Source of the DNA: Ewingella sp049889095
GTDB lineage: Bacteria; Pseudomonadota; Gammaproteobacteria; Enterobacterales; Enterobacteriaceae
Direction: 5' to 3' (one strand)
NCBI GenBank assembly: GCA_049889095.1
Contig: JBLJFK010000010.1
DNA length: 64,000 nt
This document shows positions 42,579 to 51,482 of this stretch, one piece after another. Every line of letters starts with the position of its first letter. Positions within the stretch are counted from its first letter, which is position 1. Both the position numbers and the translations under genes were made by a program. A model generated the notes under the pieces. The model was not told where the DNA came from and made no database searches. It worked only from the letters and a program-made list of their open reading frames with translations.

Positions 42579-43709
42579 TCAGGCGAAGTATTTCAGCATG
42601 GCGGCGATAATGGTCTGATGAATCTCATCCGTCATGTTATAGAACAGCGGCAGGCGCACCAGACGTTCGCTTTCTACCGTTGTGAAACGGTCTTCACCAC
42701 TGAAACGGCCAAAACTGACGCCCGCCGGACTAGTATGCAGAGGAATGTAGTGGAAAACGGTCAGAATATCGGCGGCTTTCATGTGTGCAATAAAGGCATC
42801 ACGGTCTTTGATGTCATTTAGCCGGATGTAGTACATGTGAGCATTCTGCACACAGCCCTGCGGAATCGACGGCAGTGTAATACGCCCAGCCTGCGCCAGC
42901 GTTTGCAATGTCTCATTATAGGTGTGCCACAACGCCAGACGACGTTGGTTGATCTGCTCAGCGGCTTCAAGTTGGCCCCATAGATACGCAGCCTGTAAGT
43001 CTGACATCAGATAGCTGGAGCCAATATCGCGCCAGGTGTATTTATCCACCTGTCCGCGGAAAAACTGGCTGCGGTTAGTGCCTTTCTCACGAATGATTTC
43101 CGCACGATCGATCAAGGTTTTGTCATTGATCAGCGTCGCGCCGCCCTCACCACCCGAGGTGTAATTTTTGGTTTCGTGGAAACTAAAACAGCCGATGTGG
43201 CCGATGGTGCCGAGCGCTTTTCCTTTATACGTCGACATCACACCCTGCGCCGCGTCTTCCACCACAAACAGTTTGTACTGCTGTGCCAGCTGCATGATGC
43301 GGTCCATTTCACAGGCCACGCCTGCGTAGTGTACCGGCACTATTACGCGGGTTTTGTCAGTGATCGCCGCTTCGATGAGCGTCTCATTGATGTTCATGGT
43401 GTCGGGGCGCACATCGACAAACACGATTTTTGCGCCACGCAGTACAAAAGCATTGGCAGTCGAGACGAAGGTGAAACTTGGCATGATCACTTCATCGCCT
43501 TCTTTGATGTCGAGCAACAGCGCGGCCATCTCTAAAGACGCAGTACAGGAGGGCGTCAACAACACTTTTGCACTGCCAAAACGCTGTTCGAACCACTGCT
43601 GGCAACGCAGACCAAAGCCGCCGTCGCCACACATTTTTCCGCTGCTCATCGCTGAGTGCATATAGTCGACTTCGGTGCCGACAATCGGAGGCGCGTTAAA
43701 AGGGATCAT
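42579..43709 (-). CDS. wecE: TDP-4-keto-6-deoxyglucose transaminase WecE
   Basis: A 376-residue PLP enzyme of the DegT/DnrJ family that makes TDP-Fuc4N from TDP-4-keto-6-deoxyglucose. The active Lys lies in S-F-H-E-T-K-N-Y-T-S-G-E-G-G-A, near residue 181, and the PLP phosphate site is set by the early T-A-S-L-E-M block. It lies four bases after wecD. Its substrate would normally be made by RffH and RffG, whose genes are missing from this cluster. Confidence 0.95.
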   Translation of the reverse strand: MIPFNAPPIVGTEVDYMHSAMSSGKMCGDGGFGLRCQQWFEQRFGSAKVLLTPSCTASLEMAALLLDIKEGDEVIMPSFTFVSTANAFVLRGAKIVFVDVRPDTMNINETLIEAAITDKTRVIVPVHYAGVACEMDRIMQLAQQYKLFVVEDAAQGVMSTYKGKALGTIGHIGCFSFHETKNYTSGGEGGATLINDKTLIDRAEIIREKGTNRSQFFRGQVDKYTWRDIGSSYLMSDLQAAYLWGQLEAAEQINQRRLALWHTYNETLQTLAQAGRITLPSIPQGCVQNAHMYYIRLNDIKDRDAFIAHMKAADILTVFHYIPLHTSPAGVSFGRFSGEDRFTTVESERLVRLPLFYNMTDEIHQTIIAAMLKYFA

Positions 43710-43713
43710 TTTT

Positions 43714-44412
43714 TCACCTGTACAGCCAATATGCCGCGTGGGAAATTTTTCCCCCGCTGGCGAGATAAAGATTCAGGGCGGCAAGGTTGCCGGTTTGTGT
43801 CGCAACATGTAACCGGGAAATGCCGCTTTCTGCGCACCACTGTTGTGCTGCCGCCATAAGTGTTTTTCCGACGCCACTACCCTGCCATACGGGCAGGACG
43901 GCCAGCAAACCAATGCGCGCCTCACCGGATACCGTCTGGCGAATAGTCACAAAGCCGCGGGTTTCACCAGAAGGGCCTTTGTCCAGTAAACAAACATGAT
44001 CAAAAGTACCCAGCACGGCCTTTTGCGCCCACAGGGTATAAAAACGTTCACTGTCCTGCAGCTGATACCAGGGAGCACGGAAACGGCTGAGACGAAAGGC
44101 CACGCTCGCCGCCGTGCTGACTTCAGCCATATCCAGTTCAGTCGCCGTATGCAGGGTACCGGACATCGATGTTAAGCTGTCCAGCGCAATGCAGAAATCA
44201 ATCTCGCCTTCAACCAGCCGAAAACCCAGATTTTGCAAAGCGTCAAGCATTTGGCTGTCATCGGCATTTACTTTTACCTGCACCCGACTATAGGCAGTAA
44301 ACGTCGATTCCGTCAGGACTTCAGCCGTCGGATCCACGTGCAGTTTTGCCGTGCTCAAACTGAAAAATTCACTTTCCCAGTCGAGGGGTTCGAGCCTGCC
44401 GCAGATATTCAT
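43714..44412 (-). CDS. wecD: TDP-fucosamine acetyltransferase WecD (RffC)
   Basis: A 232-residue GNAT acetyltransferase that N-acetylates TDP-Fuc4N. The acetyl-CoA loop V-W-Q-G-S-G-V-G-K-T-L lies in the last third, after I-G-L-L-A-V-L-P. I chose the ATG at 44412, with GGAG six bases upstream. It is less conserved than its neighbours, as usual for this gene. It starts 19 bases after wecC, where E. coli has rffG and rffH. Confidence 0.92.
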   Translation of the reverse strand: MNICGRLEPLDWESEFFSLSTAKLHVDPTAEVLTESTFTAYSRVQVKVNADDSQMLDALQNLGFRLVEGEIDFCIALDSLTSMSGTLHTATELDMAEVSTAASVAFRLSRFRAPWYQLQDSERFYTLWAQKAVLGTFDHVCLLDKGPSGETRGFVTIRQTVSGEARIGLLAVLPVWQGSGVGKTLMAAAQQWCAESGISRLHVATQTGNLAALNLYLASGGKISHAAYWLYR

Positions 44413-44431
44413 GCCTGTCTCCAATCAGTGA

Positions 44432-45694
44432 TTAACGCCAGACACCTTTGGTATCGATGATCCATAACTGATGAACCTGCTCCGCCGGGATCGCTTTGAA
44501 AATCTTATGATCGACGAGCATGACCAACAGATCGGCGTTTTGCAGCGCATCCTCCACCGTATGCAGGGTCACTTTACCGTCAAGTACCTCTGGAAGATGA
44601 TGGACATGAGGTTCTACTGCCCAGGTTTCGCCGGCGTGCCAGTCGGCGATTAAATGGGTCACTTCAACCGCCGGGCTTTCACGCAGGTCATCAATATTGG
44701 GTTTGAATGCCAGTCCGAAACAAGCAATTTTCGCCTCAGATGCGCGTTGACCGGTCGCCGTCAGGCAATCGGCTAACGCTGATTTTACCCGGTCAACCAC
44801 CCAGTACGGCTTGCTATCATTGACTTCACGCGCTGTTTTGATCAGCCGCGCCAGATCCGGGTTTTGCGCCACGATAAACCAGGGATCGACCGCGATACAG
44901 TGCCCGCCAACGCCGGGACCAGGCTGGAGAATATTGACTCGCGGATGGCGATTGGCCAGCGCGATGAGCTCCCAGACGTTGATCCCCTGCGCTTCACAAA
45001 TCAGCGACAGTTCATTGGCGAAGGCGATATTGACGTCGCGGAAGCTGTTTTCGGTAAGCTTGCACATTTCAGCGGTGCGTGTGTTGGTCACCACGCATTC
45101 ACCCTGCAGGAATATATTGTATAAATCACAGGCGCGCTGCGAACAGACTGCCGTCATCCCGCCAATCACCCGATCGTTTTTAACCAATTCAACCATTACT
45201 TGCCCCGGGAGCACACGCTCAGGACAGTAGGCAATATTCACATCGGCACGTTCACCTTCTTGCTGGGGAAAGCGCAGGTCAGGACGACATTCAGCCAGCC
45301 ATCCAGCCATCAGTTCGGTCGTACCGACTGGCGACGTGGATTCGAGGATCACCAGATCGCCTTTTTTCAACACTGGTGCAATAGAACGTGCAGCCGACTC
45401 AACGTATTTCAAATCCGGCTGGTGATTGCCCATAAAAGGTGTCGGGACAGCAATCAGAAAAGCATCAGCGGGTTGTGGGCTAGTGAATGCCTGAAGAAAA
45501 CCATCCTCAACGGCGGTTTTCACCAGCGCATCAAGATCCGGCTCCACAATATGTATGGCACCGCGATTTATTGTGTCAACAGCATGCTGGTTGATATCAA
45601 CACCCACGATTTTTTTCTGCCGTGATGCAAAGGCTGCCGCAGTTGGCAGACCGATGTAACCCAGGCCAATGACAGAGATCGTTTGAAAGCTCAT
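44432..45694 (-). CDS. wecC: UDP-ManNAc dehydrogenase WecC
   Basis: A 420-residue NAD-dependent dehydrogenase that oxidises UDP-ManNAc to UDP-ManNAcA. The Rossmann motif I-G-L-G-Y-I-G-L-P-T is near residue 8, and the catalytic Cys is in G-V-G-G-H-C-I-A-V-D-P near residue 265. I chose the ATG at 45694, overlapping wecB by four bases; this gives exactly the E. coli length. Confidence 0.95.
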   Translation of the reverse strand: MSFQTISVIGLGYIGLPTAAAFASRQKKIVGVDINQHAVDTINRGAIHIVEPDLDALVKTAVEDGFLQAFTSPQPADAFLIAVPTPFMGNHQPDLKYVESAARSIAPVLKKGDLVILESTSPVGTTELMAGWLAECRPDLRFPQQEGERADVNIAYCPERVLPGQVMVELVKNDRVIGGMTAVCSQRACDLYNIFLQGECVVTNTRTAEMCKLTENSFRDVNIAFANELSLICEAQGINVWELIALANRHPRVNILQPGPGVGGHCIAVDPWFIVAQNPDLARLIKTAREVNDSKPYWVVDRVKSALADCLTATGQRASEAKIACFGLAFKPNIDDLRESPAVEVTHLIADWHAGETWAVEPHVHHLPEVLDGKVTLHTVEDALQNADLLVMLVDHKIFKAIPAEQVHQLWIIDTKGVWR

Positions 45695-46821
45695 TGTGAT
45701 ACTCGTTGATTCTTTAATGCGGCAAGAATACGACGGCAAGCTTGTCCGTCGCCATAAGGATTATGCGCCCGGCTCATGCTGTGATATTCATTTTCGTCAT
45801 TTAGCAGTCGGGTCACTTCTTTCACTATTTTAGCGGTATCGGTGCCAACCAGTCTGACGGTTCCGGCGCTGATCGCCTCCGGTCGCTCGGTGGCCTCTCG
45901 CATCACTAGTACCGGTTTGCCCAATGATGGCGCCTCTTCCTGAATGCCTCCTGAGTCCGTGAGGATCAGGTAGGCCTTATCCATCAGGTAGACGAATGGC
46001 AGATAGTCTTGTGGGTCGATCAAAATAATGTTGTCGATGCCGCGCAGAATACGATTTACTGGCTCGCTGACGTTGGGGTTGAGATGCACCGGATAAACGA
46101 TTTGCACCTCCGGATGCTGCCGCGCAATTTCAGCCAGTGCATTGCAAATACGGTCGAAACCGCCGCCAAAGCTCTCGCGACGATGGCCGGTGACCAAAAT
46201 CATTTTCTTGCTGGCGTCGATGAAGGGATAAAGGGCTGCCAGTTGTTCGGCCAGGCTTGCATCCTCTTTGACCCGATCACGTACCCATAGCAAAGCATCA
46301 ATGATGGTATTGCCCGTGACGAAAATATTCTCTGCCGGGATCGCTTCGCGCAGCAAATTGTCTCGCGAGGTGTCGGTCGGTGCAAAATGCCACTTCGCCA
46401 AATGGGCGGTTAAACGGCGGTTTGCCTCCTCAGGCCATGGGGAGGAGAGGTCGCCAGTACGCAAACCGGCCTCCACATGTCCGACAGGGATCTGCTGATA
46501 AAATGCGGCAAGGCTGGCAGACAGTGTGGTGGTGGTGTCGCCATGAACCAATACAACGTCAGGCTGGAATTCCTGTAAAACAGGTTTTAATCCTTCCAGG
46601 ATGCGGGTGGTTATCTCCGTAAGGTCCTGCCCTGGACGCATGATGTTGAGATCATACTCAGGTTGAATACCAAACAGATGCAATACTTGATCTAACATTT
46701 CACGATGCTGGGCCGTGACACAGACTTTTGACTCAAAGGCTTCATCCTGAGCCAAGGCGTGCACCAGCGGTGCCATTTTTATGGCTTCCGGACGGGTGCC
46801 GAATATCGTCAACACTTTCAC
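45691..46821 (-). CDS. wecB: UDP-GlcNAc 2-epimerase WecB
   Basis: A 376-residue enzyme that makes UDP-ManNAc from UDP-GlcNAc. The start F-G-T-R-P-E-A-I-K-M-A-P is diagnostic. The catalytic acids lie in H-V-E-A-G-L-R-T and P-E-E-A-N-R, and the His in T-G-H-R-R-E-S. The length equals E. coli WecB. It feeds the dehydrogenase encoded next. Confidence 0.96.
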   Translation of the reverse strand: MKVLTIFGTRPEAIKMAPLVHALAQDEAFESKVCVTAQHREMLDQVLHLFGIQPEYDLNIMRPGQDLTEITTRILEGLKPVLQEFQPDVVLVHGDTTTTLSASLAAFYQQIPVGHVEAGLRTGDLSSPWPEEANRRLTAHLAKWHFAPTDTSRDNLLREAIPAENIFVTGNTIIDALLWVRDRVKEDASLAEQLAALYPFIDASKKMILVTGHRRESFGGGFDRICNALAEIARQHPEVQIVYPVHLNPNVSEPVNRILRGIDNIILIDPQDYLPFVYLMDKAYLILTDSGGIQEEAPSLGKPVLVMREATERPEAISAGTVRLVGTDTAKIVKEVTRLLNDENEYHSMSRAHNPYGDGQACRRILAALKNQRVSQ

Positions 46822-46897
46822 AGTGAGTCTCTCTTGTTCAATTAGGCGCAGACACGTCCTGCTGGCCAGGCGAAATTGTTCGCCCTTATCGATTTAT

Positions 46898-47959
46898 TTA
46901 TTGGGTTATCCCACTCCGGCGACGAACCAGCGCAACGCCAGCCCCCATCAGACCGCCAACTACGCCCCACATAATCATCAGGAAGGCCCGGCGCGGGCTG
47001 TCGCGTTTTACCGGTTCTTCCGGCGTGCGCAGATAACGGTAAGTCTGAAAATGTGCGGTGAGCGTCGGCCCAACGTTCAGCGTCGATAACATGGCGCGAT
47101 TTTGATCATAGTCCAGGTCAAAGTTCGGACCTGAAGCTTGTAATAACTCCAGGCGAGCCTGCAGCATCGGAGCCCCTAACAGGAACATATCCGAAGAGGG
47201 CAGTTGCTCAGCAGGCGTCTCCGTGAGGCTCTTGTTAATATTCTGCTGCTTGGCGATTTTCAGCGCCTGCTGTGTGTTGTTCGTTTGACGCTGGAAGATG
47301 GACTGCGCCACCACTTCCTGACGTTTGACCTGCGCTTTCATCGACTGAGTGCGCGCCGCCCAAGCTCCCTGCAGTTCATTATATAAATGCTGTGCAGCAC
47401 GTTTGCTGGCGAAATTAACATATTCGCGCAGCAGTTTGTTCGCGTCAGCAGAATTTTCAGCAGTCAGCTTCACGCTGTCATTAGGGATTTTTAGTCCGTC
47501 ACGCGCAGTAAACTGGACGTCATTAACCAGGTCATCAAGCAAGACAGCATCGCTGCGGGCATCGCCTTCTTTGCGCTTCTGGTAATAAGGGCTGCTTAAC
47601 CAGAAATCACGCCGGGTATCGTATGCTCCCAGTTGCATAATAAATTCGTTATAGGCATCTTCGGAGATCGACGGCTGATCGCTCAGCGGAACAGGCGCAT
47701 TACGCACATCTAAATTGCGTAAAAACTGGGCCTGAGAAAAATACGAGGCCAGATTGTTAACCGTTGGCCGGTCAGTGATCGCCGTTGAGCTCCACTCCTG
47801 CTTCATCAAATACGAAGAACCCAGCGCAATGAGGGCAAACAACAACCCAAGGCCGACAATCCAAAATTTCCCACGCCACAGTGTGCAGCACAAACCGCGG
47901 ATATCCAGCTCATTATCAATACTGGCCTCAAATTTTTTGGCATTTGTCTCTGATGTCAT
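46898..47959 (-). CDS. wzzE: ECA chain-length regulator WzzE
   Basis: A 353-residue polysaccharide co-polymerase with membrane helices near both ends (about 28-50 and 322-344) and a long periplasmic helical part. The C-terminal block R-T-P-E-E-P-V-K-R-D-S-P-R-R-A is a family mark. It sets ECA chain length with WzyE. I chose the ATG at 47959 (M-T-S-E-T-N); an upstream frame to 47983 is open. Confidence 0.93.
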   Translation of the reverse strand: MTSETNAKKFEASIDNELDIRGLCCTLWRGKFWIVGLGLLFALIALGSSYLMKQEWSSTAITDRPTVNNLASYFSQAQFLRNLDVRNAPVPLSDQPSISEDAYNEFIMQLGAYDTRRDFWLSSPYYQKRKEGDARSDAVLLDDLVNDVQFTARDGLKIPNDSVKLTAENSADANKLLREYVNFASKRAAQHLYNELQGAWAARTQSMKAQVKRQEVVAQSIFQRQTNNTQQALKIAKQQNINKSLTETPAEQLPSSDMFLLGAPMLQARLELLQASGPNFDLDYDQNRAMLSTLNVGPTLTAHFQTYRYLRTPEEPVKRDSPRRAFLMIMWGVVGGLMGAGVALVRRRSGITQ

Positions 47960-47999
47960 CACAGCCAGTAAACCTCTAAACAATGAATAATAAATGGGG

Positions 48000-49073
48000 T
48001 TATTGAGCGCGTCGAAGGCGTCGTTTAAAACGTTTAAGCGATCGCGCTACGCGCCATGCGCGCTTGATACAATAGCCATAGAACAAGAAAGCCAACAGGA
48101 ACAGTAACAACATCAACCATTCAGGGGCAAATACGAGATGTTCGCCGATCACTCCCACAGCAGCGAGCATAGCAGCAGCCAGAGTGATCAAGACAAATGC
48201 CTGACGTGAGCTGAATCCTGCTCGCATAATCAGATGATGAATGTGTTGCCGGTCAGGGGAAAAGGGGCTCATCCCCTTACGCAGACGACGGTACATGATG
48301 GCAATCATGTCCATCAGGGGAATGGCAATCAACCACAACGCGGTCACTGGCGTCATGGGATGCGTCACTCCTTGGGTGCTTTGCAGCAAGATCCAGATAA
48401 CCGTAAAACCAATCAACGTACTACCTGCATCACCCATAAAGACTTTATAACGCGGGCCAAAAACCCCAAGATTGAGCAGAACGTAAGGCAGGGTGGCGGC
48501 AATCATGGCAAAGCACCAGAGCGCAAGATCCATGTGGCCACTCATGTACATCACGATCCCCATAGCGCCAAAGGTGACGCTGGATAATCCCCCAAGCAGC
48601 CCGTCAATACCATCCATCATGTTAAAGGCGTTGATGGCAGCCCACACGGCAAACAGCGTGATCGGATAGCCAAAGGGTCCAAGGATCATCTCCCAGGGGC
48701 CGATAATGTGGCCCAAGCTTTTCAGGGTCAGCCCGGCATAAACCATCATTGCAATCGCCACCAGCGCCTGCACGAAGGCGCGGATTTTAACGCTAATATC
48801 GAAGCGATCATCCAGAACGCCAACAAACACCAATAAACCAGCACAGCTCAAATAGAGCATACGATGTGCTATCTGATAATCAGTGATAAGGAAAGTGAAG
48901 CAGATCCCGGCATATACGGAAATACCGCCAACCAGCGGGATAAGCCCCTGATGACGCTTGCGGTAATTGGGTTTGTCAACCAAGCCGACTTTTTTGGCAA
49001 CCTTACGGGCCAAAAACAAAAAAACAGAAGAAAACAATAAAATAACGAGGAGTTCAGTACTCATATTGAGCAT
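48000..49073 (-). CDS. wecA: UDP-GlcNAc:undecaprenyl-phosphate GlcNAc-1-P transferase WecA
   Basis: A 357-residue inner membrane enzyme with about eleven helices that starts ECA and many O antigens. The aspartate motifs D-D-R-F-D, F-N-M-M-D-G-I-D-G and F-M-G-D-A-G-S are present, as is the cytosolic H-I-H-H motif. I chose the ATG at 49073; a TTG four codons upstream is open. It heads the wec string, 287 bases after rho. Confidence 0.95.
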   Translation of the reverse strand: MLNMSTELLVILLFSSVFLFLARKVAKKVGLVDKPNYRKRHQGLIPLVGGISVYAGICFTFLITDYQIAHRMLYLSCAGLLVFVGVLDDRFDISVKIRAFVQALVAIAMMVYAGLTLKSLGHIIGPWEMILGPFGYPITLFAVWAAINAFNMMDGIDGLLGGLSSVTFGAMGIVMYMSGHMDLALWCFAMIAATLPYVLLNLGVFGPRYKVFMGDAGSTLIGFTVIWILLQSTQGVTHPMTPVTALWLIAIPLMDMIAIMYRRLRKGMSPFSPDRQHIHHLIMRAGFSSRQAFVLITLAAAMLAAVGVIGEHLVFAPEWLMLLLFLLAFLFYGYCIKRAWRVARSLKRFKRRLRRAQ

Positions 49074-49314
49074 GTTCACAGTCAAAAAATCTCTGCAAAA
49101 AGATAAGGCAGCTTAGCATGGCTAACGTCATAAAACCTCACAGCCTTAAAGTCATATCCTATGGAACAGTTTCGGTTTTGTATAACGCAATACCTCTACT
49201 GGGGTGTCTTCCGTGTAGCTTGCATAAGGTAGAGAAATGGCCACTAAAAAACTATCGGCGCTTATCTTAATTGCAACAATTTTCGCAAGTTGTTTTAGCG
49301 TAGCGACCAAAAGC

Positions 49315-49342
49315 AAAAAACGCCACGACTTAGCGTGGCGTT
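49315..49342 (-). terminator. Terminator downstream of rho
   Basis: The stem AACGCCACG/CGTGGCGTT with a six-base loop and a T-run on the minus strand lies about 20 bases after the rho stop. It separates rho from the wec string. Confidence 0.88.
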
Positions 49343-49360
49343 AGCGTTCTTTTGCACCAA

Positions 49361-50620
49361 TTACGAGCGTTTCATCATATCGAAGAAATCGTCGTTAGTT
49401 TTAGTCATCGCAAGTTTGTTAATCAGGAATTCCATTGCATCAATTTCACCCATTGGATGGATAATTTTGCGCAGGATCCACATTTTTTGCAGCTCTTCCG
49501 AAGTAGTAAGCAGCTCTTCTTTACGCGTACCAGAACGGTTGTAATCGATCGCAGGGAAAACGCGTTTCTCAGCGATTTTACGCGCGAGATGCAGTTCCAT
49601 GTTGCCGGTACCTTTGAATTCTTCGTAGATAACTTCATCCATTTTAGAACCGGTATCAACCAGCGCGGTCGCGATGATGGTCAGGCTACCGCCCTCTTCA
49701 ACATTACGTGCTGCACCGAAGAAACGTTTTGGACGATGCAAAGCGTTAGCATCTACACCACCGGTCAGAACTTTACCTGACGCCGGAACCACGGTGTTAT
49801 AAGCACGCGCCAAACGGGTAATGGAGTCAAGAAGAATGATGACATCCTTCTTGTGCTCAACCAGGCGTTTCGCTTTTTCGATAACCATCTCGGCTACCTG
49901 TACGTGACGGGAAGCCGGCTCATCAAAGGTTGATGCAATAACTTCACCTTTAACCAGACGTTGCATCTCGGTAACTTCTTCCGGACGCTCATCAATCAGC
50001 AGTACCATCAGTACACAATCAGGGTGGTTATACGCAATGTTGGTCGCGATGTTTTGCAACAACATGGTTTTACCCGCTTTCGGTGGTGCAACGATCAAAC
50101 CACGCTGACCACGGCCAATTGGGGATGCAAGATCCAGTACGCGAGCGGTTAAATCTTCGGTAGAACCGTTGCCACGTTCCATACGCAAACGTGAGTTTGC
50201 ATGTAACGGGGTTAAGTTTTCGAACAAGATTTTGTTGCGGGCGTTTTCTGGTTTGTCGTAGTTAACTTCGTTAACTTTCAACAGGGCAAAATAACGTTCA
50301 CCTTCTTTTGGAGGACGGATTTTACCGGAAATAGTATCACCAGTACGGAGGTTAAAACGGCGAATTTGGCTTGGTGAAACGTAGATGTCGTCGGGGCCGG
50401 CGAGATAGGAACTGTCCCCGGAGCGGAGGAAACCAAATCCATCCTGCAATATCTCCAGTACACCATCACCGAAGATGTCTTCTCCGCTTTTTGCATGCTG
50501 CTTCAAGATTGAAAAAATAATGTCTTGCTTGCGCATACGGGCTTGGTTTTCTAGCCCCATACTTTCGCCGAGTGCAATAAGGTCAGAGACCGGCGTGTTC
50601 TTTAATTCGGTAAGATTCAT
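49361..50620 (-). CDS. rho: Transcription termination factor Rho
   Basis: A 419-residue hexameric RNA helicase, the same length as in E. coli. The N-terminal part is the cold-shock-like RNA-binding domain (with F-G-F-L-R near residue 62). Walker A is P-P-K-A-G-K-T near residue 180 and Walker B I-I-L-L-D-S-I-T-R near 262. It has an unusually long upstream region (417 bases to trxA), expected for a gene that controls its own transcription in the leader. Confidence 0.97.
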   Translation of the reverse strand: MNLTELKNTPVSDLIALGESMGLENQARMRKQDIIFSILKQHAKSGEDIFGDGVLEILQDGFGFLRSGDSSYLAGPDDIYVSPSQIRRFNLRTGDTISGKIRPPKEGERYFALLKVNEVNYDKPENARNKILFENLTPLHANSRLRMERGNGSTEDLTARVLDLASPIGRGQRGLIVAPPKAGKTMLLQNIATNIAYNHPDCVLMVLLIDERPEEVTEMQRLVKGEVIASTFDEPASRHVQVAEMVIEKAKRLVEHKKDVIILLDSITRLARAYNTVVPASGKVLTGGVDANALHRPKRFFGAARNVEEGGSLTIIATALVDTGSKMDEVIYEEFKGTGNMELHLARKIAEKRVFPAIDYNRSGTRKEELLTTSEELQKMWILRKIIHPMGEIDAMEFLINKLAMTKTNDDFFDMMKRS

Positions 50621-50632
50621 AATGATGGGTTC

Positions 50633-50713
50633 TTAAACTCGGGGTATGTCTCGAACATCTGTCGTGAATGGGTAAGGCAGGATCATCCATGCCTGTTTGT
50701 GTAGGACACTCAT
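50633..50713 (-). CDS. Possible leader peptide in the rho leader (26 residues)
   Basis: An ATG at 50711-50713 opens 26 codons ending just 12 bases before rho. E. coli has a 33-residue leader, RhoL, in the same place. The sequence here (start M-S-V-L-H-K-Q-A-W-M) does not resemble RhoL as I recall it, and no strong ribosome site is seen. The remaining leader up to trxA holds no other gene. Confidence 0.25.
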   Translation of the reverse strand: MSVLHKQAWMILPYPFTTDVRDIPRV

Positions 50714-50975
50714 TAGCAGTTTCTGAATATAGACCACATGCAGTAACACGCGAGGGCTATTCTTGAATGGGCAGACTGATCTTGAAGGTGTCTTAATGCC
50801 GATTTTGTCAAAACCGTTAGATTGTCAAAGCACAGTGCCAGTTCAACTTATTTTATCAAAGTCACTTTATAGGTCTAGGCAGATGTTTTTGACACAGAAT
50901 AAAACGCAAGAATCAAACTACAGGTAAGCTCTATTTGCAGTAAGCGTAAACTTATCACGCTTCTTGACAGGCGTC

Positions 50976-51009
50976 TAGCGGACAATATGAAAAACATATT
51001 AGCCCGCTA
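50976..51009. repeat. Interrupted inverted repeat downstream of trxA
   Basis: TAGCGG-..-AATATG pairs with CATATT-..-CCGCTA around an AAAAA loop, with a two-base internal mismatch in each arm. It lies about 30 bases after the trxA stop. There is no T-run on either side, so it may protect an mRNA end rather than terminate. Confidence 0.45.
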
Positions 51010-51037
51010 AACACCTAGGTTTGGTCATCCCAACAGA

Positions 51038-51364
51038 TTACAGATTGGCCGTCAGGAACTCTTTCAACTGACCTTTCGACAGTGCGCCAACTTTCGTTGC
51101 TGCAACTTCACCGTCTTTAAATAACAGCAGGGTAGGAATACCACGGATGCCATATTTAGGTGCAGTACCTGGGTTCTCATCGATATTCAGCTTAGCGATG
51201 GTCAGCTTGCCTTCGAACTCAGTGGCGATTTCATCAAGAATCGGAGCAATCATCTTGCACGGACCACACCATTCAGCCCAGAAATCGACAAGCACAAGAC
51301 CTTCGGCTTTCAGTACATCTTTGTCGAAACTGTCATCAGTCAGGTGAATAATTTTATCGCTCAT
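51038..51364 (-). CDS. trxA: Thioredoxin 1
   Basis: A 108-residue cytosolic thiol-disulfide reductase with the active site W-C-G-P-C-K (Cys33 and Cys36). The cis-Pro lies in G-I-P-T-L. It reduces ribonucleotide reductase and many other proteins. It is divergent from rhlB with a 118-base gap, as in E. coli. A GGAG ribosome site precedes the start. Confidence 0.97.
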   Translation of the reverse strand: MSDKIIHLTDDSFDKDVLKAEGLVLVDFWAEWCGPCKMIAPILDEIATEFEGKLTIAKLNIDENPGTAPKYGIRGIPTLLLFKDGEVAATKVGALSKGQLKEFLTANL

Positions 51365-51482
51365 GTTCTACTCCAAAGGATTATCTTTACCTTGTTGATG
51401 TAGCATTAATCAACATTAGGTTGACTTTATTTCACCGGATACGCTTTCGTAAAGCAATAGTTAGCTGATATTCTACCACACT

